DNA of 49,646 nucleotides from Acidiferrobacterales bacterium (GCA_947258385.1 CAMYII010000057.1:1-49646), one strand, 5' to 3'; counted from the first letter of the stretch, positions 25,713 to 33,660 are shown. Notes: generated by a model from the letters alone, not told the origin. Numbers and translations are program-made.

Positions 25713-27293
25713 ATGGACCCGAAGTTGCTTGCGTTAAAGGCGGTTACGCTAGGCGTCAGTATGACTGTTGCCGGAGCCGCAGTTGCGGCCACCGAAGAAA
25801 GCCCGGAGAAATGGTATATGGACGGTGCGCATGCCGTTGATCTAGCGAAACGCCTGCGCCCGAATGAGCTGCATGCCAAGAACGTCATTTTGTTCATCGG
25901 CGACGGTATGGGCGTGTCCACGGTCACGGCCGCCCGAATCCTGGAAGGACAGCTGCGCGGCGAGCCCGGCGAGGAGAACGTGCTCAGCTTTGAGAAACTG
26001 CCGTATGTCGCGCTGTCCAAGACCTATAACACCAATCAACAAACCCCGGACTCCGCCGGCACCATGACGGCGATGATGACTGGCGTCAAGACCAAGGCAG
26101 GTGTGATCGCGGTGAACCAGTATGTCACCCGCGGCGACTGCGACAGCAGCAAGGGCAACGAACTGACCACCTTCCTCGAGCAGGCGGAGGAGGCGGGCTT
26201 GTCCACGGGCGTGGTGACCACTGCCCGCCTGACCCATGCCACCCCGGCGGCGACCTATGCCCACAGCCCGGAACGCGACTGGGAGGACGACCATGACCTC
26301 ACCGAAGAGGCCAAAGCGAACGGCTGCAAGGACATCGCCCGGCAGCTGATCGAGTTCCCCCACGGCGACGGGCTGGAGGTTGCCATGGGCGGAGGACGCC
26401 GCAGCTTTCTGCCGCGCACCATGACGGATCCGGAGGATGACGGTCAGTACGGCGAGCGCGACGACGGTCGCAACCTGGCCCAGGAGTGGGTCGAGCAATA
26501 CGAGAACGCCGCGTGGGCTTGGAACAAGGAACAATTCGATGTCATTGATCCGGACGAAGTTGACCACCTGCTTGGTCTGTTCGAGCGCTCGCACATGGAA
26601 TATGAGTACGATCGACCGAACGACACGGGCGGAGAGCCATCGTTGAGTGAGATGACCGCCAAGGCCGTCGACGTGCTGGCGAAGAACAAGAAGGGCTTCT
26701 TCCTGCATGTGGAAAGCGGGCGCATCGACCACGGCCATCACGCTGGCAATGCCCGTCGCGCGCTGATCGACACCATTGAGTTCGCCAATGCGGTGAAGGT
26801 CGCCATGGAGAAGACAGATCCCCGGGACACCCTCATTATTGTAACCGCGGACCATAGTCATGTATTCACCATTGCCGGCTACCCCACGCGGGGTAATCCG
26901 ATTCTGGGCAAGGTGATCTCCAATGACGGAGACGGCGAATCTGAAAACGCGCCGACGTTGGCCGCCGACGGCCTGCCCTATTCCACGCTGGGCTACGCCA
27001 ACGGTCGGGGGTTTCATCTGCTGCCCACCGGGGGCGATCCCGTGTATGACGAGCCCATCAATACTGGACGCGCTGACCTGAGCAGCGTCGACACCACCGA
27101 TGAGGGTTTCCACCAGGAGGCGCTCGTGCCGCTGGACTCCGAGACCCATGCCGGTGAGGATGTCGCGGTGTACGCCGGCGGGCCGGCCGCGCACCTGCTG
27201 CATGGGGTGCAAGAGCAGAACGTGATCTATCACGTGATGCGCGCCGCTACCCGGTTCAAGAAGCATTCCCGATCCGGAAGAAGCTGGTGGTAG
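25713..27293 (+). CDS. phoA: Alkaline phosphatase (PhoA family)
   Basis: A periplasmic zinc/magnesium phosphomonoesterase that releases phosphate from many esters. The 526-aa product has a signal peptide (about 1-26, ending GAAVAA), the metal motif NVILFIGDGMGVST (Asp near residue 64), the nucleophile segment TPDSAGTMTAMM with Ser about 114, the metal-binding VESGRIDHGHHAGNA and TADHSHVF motifs, and GGPAAHLLHGVQEQ with the last zinc histidine. All catalytic ligands appear present. GAGGAG precedes the ATG. Its own Pho-box array lies about 90-130 bp upstream. A terminator hairpin follows. Confidence 0.93.
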   Translation: MDPKLLALKAVTLGVSMTVAGAAVAATEESPEKWYMDGAHAVDLAKRLRPNELHAKNVILFIGDGMGVSTVTAARILEGQLRGEPGEENVLSFEKLPYVALSKTYNTNQQTPDSAGTMTAMMTGVKTKAGVIAVNQYVTRGDCDSSKGNELTTFLEQAEEAGLSTGVVTTARLTHATPAATYAHSPERDWEDDHDLTEEAKANGCKDIARQLIEFPHGDGLEVAMGGGRRSFLPRTMTDPEDDGQYGERDDGRNLAQEWVEQYENAAWAWNKEQFDVIDPDEVDHLLGLFERSHMEYEYDRPNDTGGEPSLSEMTAKAVDVLAKNKKGFFLHVESGRIDHGHHAGNARRALIDTIEFANAVKVAMEKTDPRDTLIIVTADHSHVFTIAGYPTRGNPILGKVISNDGDGESENAPTLAADGLPYSTLGYANGRGFHLLPTGGDPVYDEPINTGRADLSSVDTTDEGFHQEALVPLDSETHAGEDVAVYAGGPAAHLLHGVQEQNVIYHVMRAATRFKKHSRSGRSWW

Positions 27294-27316
27294 TCGCCGG
27301 TCGATACATTTGTGCG

Positions 27317-27350
27317 ACATAGGCCTCTGCCGGTTGGCAGAGGCCTATGT
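27317..27350. terminator. Bidirectional terminator between phoA and tonB
   Basis: A 15-bp perfect stem (27317-27331 with 27336-27350) has loop GGTT and is followed by TATTTCCC. It lies between two convergent genes and can serve both. Confidence 0.85.
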
Positions 27351-27384
27351 ATTTCCCAGTGTTACCGCGACTCGAACGACCGCT

Positions 27385-28188
27385 TCAGAGGAGTTGGAAG
27401 CGGAAGCGCAAGTGGTACCACGTCGCTCCGTCCTCATCGTTGCGCGGAGGGAACCGCCAGCGCTGCGCGGAACCAATAGCCGCGGCGTCCAAGTCGGTGT
27501 GTCCCGAAGACGAAAGCACGCTTACCCGGCGCACGGTGCCATTGGCGCCCAGTTGAAAACGAATCACGACTGAGCCGGTGCGGTTCTCCCAGCGTGCCTC
27601 CTCCGGATAACGCGGTGGTGGCGAATGCAGGGGCGGGGGCGCATCGAGCGGCGCATAGATAGACCCCGGCGCCGGTTCTGGCCGGTAGGCCCGGGCCACT
27701 TGCGGCCGTGGCGCTATGTGTTCCTCCCCATGTTCCGACTTTGCAGGCCGATGCGAACGGGGCCGCTGGTCCGCTGGGGTTACCTTCACGGACGTTTTGT
27801 TCTGCATGGGTGGCGCGGCGTGCTTATGGACCGTTGAGGTCGGCGTGTCAGCCCGTGACGCGGGGCGTACCTCAGGGCGGCTCGCGATCAGGCTCACGTG
27901 CATCGGTGAAGGCATGGCATATTGGGCAAGCGTGTTGATCGTCAGTATAGAGGCGCCGGACGCGAACACGAATCCGTGGATGAGGGCTGAGAGGACGGCG
28001 GTTTGAACGACGCGTAATCGCGGCCGGGACAACGGCGATGCCCAGGCGCCGCTGAGACAGTCTCGCACATGAAAGAGGGTATGAAACAGCGATGATAAAA
28101 TCTGGCGGTGCCGACCCGGTGCAGGATGCCCTGCCGTGTGTGCGTTCACCCGGTCCGGCGCAAACGATGTCTTTGCTTTCTGATGCAT
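27385..28188 (-). CDS. tonB: TonB-type energy transducer
   Basis: A periplasm-spanning protein that couples the inner-membrane proton motive force (through ExbB/ExbD) to outer-membrane receptors. The 267-aa product from ATG 28188 has an unusually long cytoplasmic N-terminus (about 65 residues), one membrane segment (TAVLSALIHGFVFASGASIL), a proline- and charge-rich linker (about 110-180) and a C-terminal TonB domain with PPPRYPEEARWENRTGSVVI, RRVSVLSSSGHTDLDAAA and RWRFPP. ExbB/ExbD are not in the window. A near-perfect Pho box upstream ties this TonB to phosphate starvation, so it is probably dedicated to the receptor at 20463-22487. The start has a weak ribosome-binding site, so the N-terminus is uncertain. 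Confidence 0.85.
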   Translation of the reverse strand: MHQKAKTSFAPDRVNAHTAGHPAPGRHRQILSSLFHTLFHVRDCLSGAWASPLSRPRLRVVQTAVLSALIHGFVFASGASILTINTLAQYAMPSPMHVSLIASRPEVRPASRADTPTSTVHKHAAPPMQNKTSVKVTPADQRPRSHRPAKSEHGEEHIAPRPQVARAYRPEPAPGSIYAPLDAPPPLHSPPPRYPEEARWENRTGSVVIRFQLGANGTVRRVSVLSSSGHTDLDAAAIGSAQRWRFPPRNDEDGATWYHLRFRFQLL

Positions 28189-28223
28189 AATCGTTGGGTA
28201 ACCGGTAGGCCCTGTAAACCGGC

Positions 28224-28257
28224 AGCTTAGGGGGTTCTCGTGACAGACTGATGACAG
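28224..28257 (-). promoter_or_regulatory. Near-perfect PhoB box and -10 for tonB
   Basis: On the minus strand the box reads CTGTCAT-CAGT-CTGTCAC (28257-28240), one base from the classical consensus CTGTCAT-N4-CTGTCAT. Ten bp later comes TAAGCT (28229-28224). The predicted transcript start is about 25-30 nt before ATG 28188. Confidence 0.85.
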
Positions 28258-28419
28258 CCGGATGGTAGCTGGAATTTGGGGAACACCGGGCAAATAAAAC
28301 GTTTGATCAGGGCCGTATCGCGCAACGGGGGGTGCGCCAATCCGGATTTGGGGAAATAAATCAAAAGCCGCTTGTGGATTTAGGCGTTATCCCCGTGGTT
28401 CGATGGACGCCTTGCTAAA

Positions 28420-28464
28420 GGTTCATGTTGATTTAATCGCGTTGTCATTTTTGAGCGATAGCGT
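28420..28464 (+). promoter_or_regulatory. PhoB box array for phoD
   Basis: GGTTCAT (28420-28426), ATTTAAT (28431-28437) and TTGTCAT (28442-28448) lie in 11-bp register. TAGCGT (28459-28464) follows after exactly 10 bp. Confidence 0.65.
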
Positions 28465-28532
28465 AGTTGTTTCACAAGATTGCGTAGAACTGCGTGATTT
28501 CGCCGATTTGCTATACAAAGGAGGAGATCAAG

Positions 28533-30125
28533 ATGACCAAGAAGCAATGGGTGCTGGCCGTCAGTGCGTTGCCGGCCAGTGTCGCGTTATTGTACAGCGG
28601 CGTCATCCTCGCGAATCACTTTGATGACGACGCCGTCTATGCCCAGTCGGGCGATGTGAGCGCGAAGAGCGCTGTTGTCTGGGGGCGTTGCAATCGCGAG
28701 GCGGATGCCCGGCTTGTCGTGCGTTTGTCCGCATCGCCGGAATTCGGCAGCGACCATGAACTGGATCACGATGGTGACCAAGGCCAAAAACGGACTGAGT
28801 TAGGGCCGGTTGTGACGGATAAAACCGATTACACGGGCTCGGTCGTGCTCGAGGGGTTGCAATCGGACAAAACCTATTACTACCAGGTCCTTTGCCTGAA
28901 CAAACCCGGGTTTGATCCAAACGATGCGGACATGGGGCCGGTGGGCAAGTTTCGCACGGCGCCGTCCCGTCGCGAGGCCCGCCCTGTCCGCTTTGTCTGG
29001 GCGGCGGATCTGGCCGGTCAGGGTTGGGGCCGTAACCCGGAACTGGCCATCACGGACGTGTATGGCAACACCATACAAGGTGGCTACGTCATCTTCGATG
29101 TGATGCGCAGGCTTGAGCCGGATTTCGCTGTCTTTGCCGGGGATATTATCTACGCCGATAATCCGATTCCCGCGACCAAGGAGATCCCCCCGGAGGTCGG
29201 CGGCGGAACCTGGGTGAACAGCCCCACCAAGGATTTCGTGGCGATCACCTTGGATCAGTATCGCGAGAACTGGCGGTACAACCTCGGGGACGACAAGCTG
29301 CAGCGGTTCCTGCTCGACACGCCCATGTATATTCAGTGGGACGACCATGAAGTCACGAACAACTGGTATCCCGGGGAAATCCTGACAGCGGAGCCCTACA
29401 ACGGCTTGCCGGCGGATGAGTTGGCCGGGCGCGCAAGGCAGGCGTTGTTTGAATACAATCCGATCGATAGCAAGGAACTGTATCGCACGTTTCAGCACGG
29501 CGAGCATCTGGAAATCTTCCTGCTGGACGAGCGATCATTCCGCGGCCCCAATCCCGAAAACAGCGATCCCAACGGCATCGAGATGTTGGGTAAAAAGCAG
29601 TTTCAGTGGTTGAAACAAAGTCTCAAGCAGTCCCGTGCCACCTGGAAAGTGATTTCGACGCACGATCCGCTTTCTCTGGTCACGGGCGGTCCAACCGATC
29701 GCGACGCCTGGGCGCAAGGGGATCCGCAAGTCTTGGGTCGCGAGGTCCAATTGAGCCAGTTACTGAAATTCATCAAGGACGAAGGCATCAAGAATGTCGT
29801 TTATATTACGGCCGACGTTCATTTCGCCGCCGCGATCTCCTACGAGCCGGAACGTGCGGTGTTCGGTGACTTCGAGCCATTCTGGGAATTCGTCATTGGA
29901 CCGGTTCACGCTGGAGCGTTCGGTGCCAATGCGCCGGACGACAGTTTCGGTCCCGTGTTCGAGTTCGTCAGGGCCCCGAGTACCGAAGGCCTGCCCGCGA
30001 ACTCGCCACCGCCAAATCTCCAGTCTTTTGGGGCGGTGGAAGTCAGCGAAACCGGTCGACTGACGGTGCGTATTCACGATGTCACCGGCGCGGTCTTGTA
30101 CGAAAAGGCGATGGATCCGAAATAG
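28533..30125 (+). CDS. phoD: Alkaline phosphatase D (PhoD-like phosphodiesterase/phosphatase)
   Basis: A secreted calcium/iron-dependent phosphatase of the PhoD family, acting on phosphomono- and diesters. The 530-aa product has an N-terminal hydrophobic export segment (WVLAVSALPASVALLYSGVIL) without the twin arginine usual for PhoD, a PhoD N-terminal beta domain (about 30-145), and the metallophosphatase core: VFAGDIIYADNPIP, MYIQWDDHEVTNNWYPGE, ISTHDPLSLVTGG and YITADVHFAAAI. ATG 28533 has an ideal AAGGAGGAG site; an upstream in-frame start at 28494 is less likely. It is divergent from tonB, with a Pho array upstream. Confidence 0.9.
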   Translation: MTKKQWVLAVSALPASVALLYSGVILANHFDDDAVYAQSGDVSAKSAVVWGRCNREADARLVVRLSASPEFGSDHELDHDGDQGQKRTELGPVVTDKTDYTGSVVLEGLQSDKTYYYQVLCLNKPGFDPNDADMGPVGKFRTAPSRREARPVRFVWAADLAGQGWGRNPELAITDVYGNTIQGGYVIFDVMRRLEPDFAVFAGDIIYADNPIPATKEIPPEVGGGTWVNSPTKDFVAITLDQYRENWRYNLGDDKLQRFLLDTPMYIQWDDHEVTNNWYPGEILTAEPYNGLPADELAGRARQALFEYNPIDSKELYRTFQHGEHLEIFLLDERSFRGPNPENSDPNGIEMLGKKQFQWLKQSLKQSRATWKVISTHDPLSLVTGGPTDRDAWAQGDPQVLGREVQLSQLLKFIKDEGIKNVVYITADVHFAAAISYEPERAVFGDFEPFWEFVIGPVHAGAFGANAPDDSFGPVFEFVRAPSTEGLPANSPPPNLQSFGAVEVSETGRLTVRIHDVTGAVLYEKAMDPK

Positions 30126-30219
30126 CACAACCCAAAGGTACATAGCCTGTCGCGGGGCGGGCTTCGCAAGGAAAGAGTATCGCCCGACTCGATAGCTGCA
30201 TAAATGAAATATGAAGCAT

Positions 30220-30241
30220 CCCCTCACAAGGAGGTGAGGGG
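30220..30241 (+). terminator. Small hairpin after phoD
   Basis: CCCCTCAC (30220-30227) pairs with GTGAGGGG (30234-30241) across a 6-nt loop. There is no T-run, so termination of phoD transcripts is only possible. The rest of 30126-30473 shows no gene; an AT-rich patch near 30404-30424 may hold the promoter of the next gene. Confidence 0.35.
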
Positions 30242-30473
30242 AGTCTCGTCGTCTTGGCCATCTTCAACATGCCACTGTTCGAGGGATTCAGGTCCCGGCA
30301 AGTTCGGCGATCAGCCTGCAATGCGACAGACGTTTTGCGATGAGGAGACACATGACTCGGTAGTCTGTAGCGTTACACTACTCGTCACCCCGCGAGTTCT
30401 GGTACTATATAAATCAAATTATACGAAAGATCGGCATTCCCGACCGAAACGATCAGCTCAAAAACGCGAGCCC

Positions 30474-30962
30474 GTGCTATCCTGCCGCTGCCAAATCGGC
30501 CAATGCATCTTGTGCGAGGCGCACCTGTTCTCCGCATTCGGGGTCGAACAAGTTTGCCAGATCCAGGGGATGGTATCGCAACTCAGTTACTTGCCGCACG
30601 AGATACTTTTTCGTGAAAAGGATCCGGCTTATTACCTTTTTCTGCTCAGAGAAGGACAGGTCAAGTTGACCACTTCGTTGCCCGACGGCAGGCAGCAAAT
30701 CCTCGGTCTTCGGGTCGCGGGGCATCTTATCGGTTTCGAGACCTTTGACGATCGCGCCTATCCTTACACAGCCGAAGCCCTGACGCCGGTGCAGGTGTGT
30801 CTCATCAGACACCACAGCATGCTGCGGGTGTTGCGGCAGAACCCGGAGGTGTCTTTGCGCCTGATCAGGATGCTGAACGAAGAGCTTGAGGGATCCCAGG
30901 TGCTGATCCGGGATCTGGGCCTGAAAACCGCGAGCGAGAAAGACACCACCGGCGTTCGGTAG
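30474..30962 (+). pseudogene. FNR/CRP-family regulator lacking its DNA-binding domain
   Basis: The sensor half of an FNR-type protein. A cysteine cluster near the N-terminus (CRCQIGQCILC) and a later cysteine (PVQVCLI) match the cysteine positions expected for an FNR [4Fe-4S] sensor. The cyclic-nucleotide-binding fold is evident (GQVKLTTSLPDGRQQILGL, VAGHLIGFETFD), followed by the dimer helix SLRLIRMLNEELEGSQVLIRD. The sequence stops at KTASEK plus six foreign residues. The whole C-terminal helix-turn-helix is missing. GTG 30474 is a possible start, but the frame is open farther upstream. It overlaps the broken INN-repeat gene on the other strand. The product could at most act as a dimerisation partner. 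Confidence 0.7.
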
Positions 30963-31343
30963 TTGAGTTGAAATCTGATCAATCCATACTACCGAACCCT
31001 TGTTGTCAGTCCTGCCCACCATAAGTCCAGCATCATTGATAGCGCGGGCTATTTGGTAATCCACTCGGGGATAAGGATCAAAGTCAAGGACCGTGACATT
31101 GCCGGCAGGGTACCAAAATACTGCCTGTTGTTCTGCATCAAAGGCGGTACCTGCGATAGAATCGCCTACTGAAAATCCATAATTATTAATATCCCTAACT
31201 TCTGAGTCATTAAAACCAAAGTCCTTTAGTGGGGTGATGGTGAAGCCTGGTATATACTCCGCTGCCGCAGGACCAGCAAGTAAACCGGTAAGCAGTAACA
31301 CCAACGCTCCTTTGCGCATTGGTCGATAGGTTTCAAGTCGCAT
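30950..31343 (-). pseudogene. Secreted INN-repeat (HAF-type) protein, 3' truncated (copy 2)
   Basis: ATG 31343 follows AAAGGAAAAGGA. The signal peptide (GALVLLLTGLLAGPAAAE) is followed by YIPGFTITPLKDFGFNDSE and the repeats VRDINNYGFSVGDSIAG and ARAINDAGLMVG, clearly paralogous to the 14570-14901 remnant. After about residue 130 the frame runs into the antisense of the regulator gene and continues to 30477 with no further repeat. The authentic 3' part, including any C-terminal sorting signal, is missing. Confidence 0.65.
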
Positions 31344-31524
31344 GATTCCTTTTCCTTTGTTTCTGCTGATTAATTGACTATTTATCCCAAGCAATTGGTG
31401 TGCTCGTGTCTGTAAACAACTGAGAAGTCGATTTATTCCACAAGTTTGAAAACTTTATGAAGGTTAACTGCCAGATCTAACAGCTTTACCGATATGTTTA
31501 ATTTCTGTTCTTGGGGTGGGCGTG

Positions 31525-31599
31525 TAAAAAGGGGGCGGAGAAAATTAATTTTCAGCAAATTTTAACCAATTGATGCAGGAAAAATCCGTCCCCTTTTTA
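31525..31599. mobile_element. Short MITE with AAAAAGGGG-type ends
   Basis: 15-bp terminal inverted repeats (31525-31539 and 31585-31599; TAAAAAGGGGGCGGA against its reverse complement with 14 of 15 matches) bound a 75-bp AT-rich element. Ends of this type are familiar from repeats linked to RAYT/IS200-like transposases in gammaproteobacteria. No transposase is in the window. Confidence 0.6.
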
Positions 31600-31650
31600 T
31601 ACTTTTTGTTCCGAAGAGACTTGTTGTCTATGCAATTGTCAGCCGAGTTT

Positions 31651-31706
31651 AATTCACGGTTCATTCATGCAACCGAAACTTTTCAGTCATAATTTAACAA
31701 TATAGT
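31651..31706 (+). promoter_or_regulatory. PhoB-like box and -10 for the metallophosphoesterase
   Basis: AATTCAC (31651-31657), CATTCAT (31662-31668) and CAGTCAT (31684-31690) share one 11-bp register, with one weak position between. TATAGT (31701-31706) lies exactly 10 bp after the last repeat. Confidence 0.6.
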
Positions 31707-31745
31707 GGGCCAGTTAATCGAATTTTCTACTTTAAGGAGCCTGTA

Positions 31746-32756
31746 ATGATGATATCCCGCTATCTCTCTTTTGCCTTGATCAGCGTAGTTATTGTCTATC
31801 AACCAGTGATTGCTACCGCTGATGACGACGAAAAAAATGCAAAAGGTTATGGTCAGTTTGGCTTTGCCCTAATTGGCGATGTGCCCTATGGCGTAGAGCC
31901 TGGACAGGCGTATCCACCATTTGATGCACTGATCAGCGACGTCAACAATGATCACAGAATCAAGTGGGTTCTGCATGCCGGTGACATCAAAGGCGGTGGC
32001 AGCAATTGCAGTGATGAAATGTTTATGGATCGCCTGTATCGTTACAATCAATTTAATCAGCCTGTCATACTCACACCGGGTGATAATGAATGGACTGACT
32101 GTCATCGTGTTGCCGCTGGTGAATATCAGCCCCTGGAACGCCTGGCAAAATTACGTGAAGTCTTTTACCCGCAACCGGGTAGTGTCACCATTGGCGGTAA
32201 AGGGATGACTGTCGAAACCCAGGCTGACATTGCCGGATTCGAGGAATTTCCGGAAAACGTCATGTGGACAAACCAAAAGGTCACCTTTTCAGCCATTCAC
32301 ATCGTTGGTAGCAACAATGCAACACGCGCGTTTGATCCCAACTCTGCCGTTGTACGCACCCAGGATGACGATGATGAAGTGGTCCGACGGACCAATGCTG
32401 CGATCGCATGGTTAGACCAGACCTTTGCTAAAGCCGGTGCAATAGGTAGCCCGGGGGTATTTATTATGATCCACGCCAATCCTGGTCTGGAACGCGGTAG
32501 CACTAACCGTACTGGTTTCGTAGAGTTTCTCCAGGCACTGGAGAATCACGTGCAGGCCTATGCAAAACCGGTGGTACTGGCACATGGAGACTCACACTAC
32601 TTCCGAGTTGACAAGCCTGCGCTGGAAAACTTCAACTTTATGCCTAACTTTACCCGCGTGGAGACATTTGGCTCGTCCCGTGTTCACTGGGTAAAGGTAA
32701 ACGTCAACCCTATATCCAGAAACGTCTTTACCATTAAGGAACAAATTGTAGAGTAA
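31746..32756 (+). CDS. Secreted calcineurin-like metallophosphoesterase
   Basis: A 336-aa exported protein with a signal peptide (about 1-26, ending VIATA). The metallophosphoesterase motifs are visible: FALIGDVPYG (first metal Asp), VLHAGDIKGGGSNC, LTPGDNEWTDC (the GDNE metal motif), FIMIHANPG and VVLAHGDSHYF (GDSH near the C-terminus). Cysteine pairs suit an oxidising compartment. AAGGAG precedes the ATG. It is a probable phosphomonoesterase or diesterase of unknown substrate. A Pho-like box upstream fits the island. Base composition is visibly lower in GC than in the flanking phosphatases, consistent with separate acquisition. Confidence 0.8.
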   Translation: MMISRYLSFALISVVIVYQPVIATADDDEKNAKGYGQFGFALIGDVPYGVEPGQAYPPFDALISDVNNDHRIKWVLHAGDIKGGGSNCSDEMFMDRLYRYNQFNQPVILTPGDNEWTDCHRVAAGEYQPLERLAKLREVFYPQPGSVTIGGKGMTVETQADIAGFEEFPENVMWTNQKVTFSAIHIVGSNNATRAFDPNSAVVRTQDDDDEVVRRTNAAIAWLDQTFAKAGAIGSPGVFIMIHANPGLERGSTNRTGFVEFLQALENHVQAYAKPVVLAHGDSHYFRVDKPALENFNFMPNFTRVETFGSSRVHWVKVNVNPISRNVFTIKEQIVE

Positions 32757-32766
32757 GATGATGCAC

Positions 32767-32795
32767 TCAGTGCCCGGTACACATCCGGGCACTGA
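32767..32795 (+). terminator. Terminator hairpin after the metallophosphoesterase
   Basis: An 11-bp stem TCAGTGCCCGG/CCGGGCACTGA (32767-32777 with 32785-32795) with a 7-nt loop lies 11 nt after the stop. A short pyrimidine run follows. Confidence 0.75.
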
Positions 32796-32805
32796 CTTCT
32801 CTCGC

Positions 32806-32819
32806 AAAAAGGGGACGGA
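32806..32819. repeat. Solitary AAAAAGGGGACGGA repeat end
   Basis: This matches the ends of the 31525-31599 element, but no inverted partner is seen nearby. It is probably a half-copy or remnant. Confidence 0.4.
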
Positions 32820-32958
32820 GTGAACCTTTAATTGTAATTGATCCTAGGGTGAAAACTGGGGGAACCTCAGATCCTAGTTTTTCCTAATATCAGCAATAAT
32901 TGAGATCCAACCCCGGTTTTTAAGTCTATCTGCGATTTTGAAATAGGTTCTAAGGAGT

Positions 32959-33606
32959 TTAGAGCCCCTTTTCAGATCTGCTGCGATATCTGGCTATGCG
33001 ATCGAGTTCTAATGCCGCATGGTAGATGTCGTCGGTCGTTTGTTCGAGGACACCGAAAATCTCGGTCCAATTGCTTTCTTCAATCAGCGACAGCACCTGC
33101 ACGCGGCGCTCTTTTTTCCGCCACCCATGATAAATCAGGTCCACGTTTTCTTCATTTTCCTTGAGCGCATTACAGCACGCCCTCAAGCTTGCAAGATCAT
33201 TGTCTGGATACTGGTCGATTTCCTGTTGAAGCCTTTCTATCATTGCCAGCTGATCCGATAAAATATCGTACGCCGCTTTCTCGATATGATTTGGTTGGCA
33301 GATATCGATAAGTCTGGCGGTTTTGTTAAAACCATCGACGATGTCGTCCAAGAGTTTTATCAAATCTTCCGTGATATGGGTAAGCCACGAAAAATGAGAT
33401 AACTCCAGTGCGTCGTATGCCTCCGCCGTCAGTTTGTCCCCCAATTCTTCCAGCTGCTTAATCTTAGAAATATGTGGATTTGGTTTTTCGAGATTCGAGA
33501 ATAGGTCGCGAAGTGCCTTGCTGCATATGACGGTATTCTCGAGATGCTCTTTGAATATGGTTTCCAGCGAACGAGAACTTGACTGTTTGTGTTTGCCTGT
33601 ATTCAT
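32959..33606 (-). CDS. PhoU-like DUF47 (TIGR00153-type) phosphate transport regulator
   Basis: A 215-aa all-helical cytosolic protein of the DUF47 family (PhoU-related, TIGR00153 type). Characteristic segments are PHISKIKQLEELGDKLTAEAYDAL, the FSWLTHITEDLIKLLDDIVDGFN helix and VLEQTTDDIYHAALELDRIA. Members normally partner with a PiT low-affinity phosphate transporter encoded next door, but no pit gene is seen here. The ATG at 33606 is preferred; TTG at 33618 lies too close to the GGAGA site. It sits just downstream of the phosphonate operon terminator on the same strand. No convincing Pho box was found. Confidence 0.8.
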   Translation of the reverse strand: MNTGKHKQSSSRSLETIFKEHLENTVICSKALRDLFSNLEKPNPHISKIKQLEELGDKLTAEAYDALELSHFSWLTHITEDLIKLLDDIVDGFNKTARLIDICQPNHIEKAAYDILSDQLAMIERLQQEIDQYPDNDLASLRACCNALKENEENVDLIYHGWRKKERRVQVLSLIEESNWTEIFGVLEQTTDDIYHAALELDRIARYRSRSEKGL

Positions 33607-33639
33607 AGCGTCACCCAATCTCCTAAAAAAAATGCGGTT

Positions 33640-33660
33640 GGTCGCAATTATTTTGCGACC
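33640..33660 (-). terminator. Hairpin downstream of the phosphonate operon
   Basis: GGTCGCA/TGCGACC (33640-33646 with 33654-33660) with a 7-nt loop. On the minus strand a T8 run follows 7 nt later, just before the DUF47 ribosome-binding site. It probably ends phn operon transcripts. Confidence 0.5.

Larger units (their letters stand above)
28189..28532. other. Shared divergent control region of tonB and phoD
   Basis: No gene. It contains the tonB Pho box (minus strand), the phoD Pho-like array (plus strand) and the phoD ribosome-binding site AAGGAGGAG. The arrangement mirrors the 25340-25712 divergent region. Confidence 0.6.
31344..31745. other. AT-rich intergenic region
   Basis: No gene. 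It holds a 75-bp inverted-repeat element (31525-31599) and a Pho-like array with -10 (31651-31706) serving the metallophosphoesterase. The whole 31.0-33.6 kb stretch looks more AT-rich than its surroundings, suggesting a different origin. Confidence 0.5.

Noticed and set aside
25842-27320. Long open frame antisense to phoA
   Set aside because: A shadow of the phoA coding sequence; phoA has all catalytic motifs on the plus strand.
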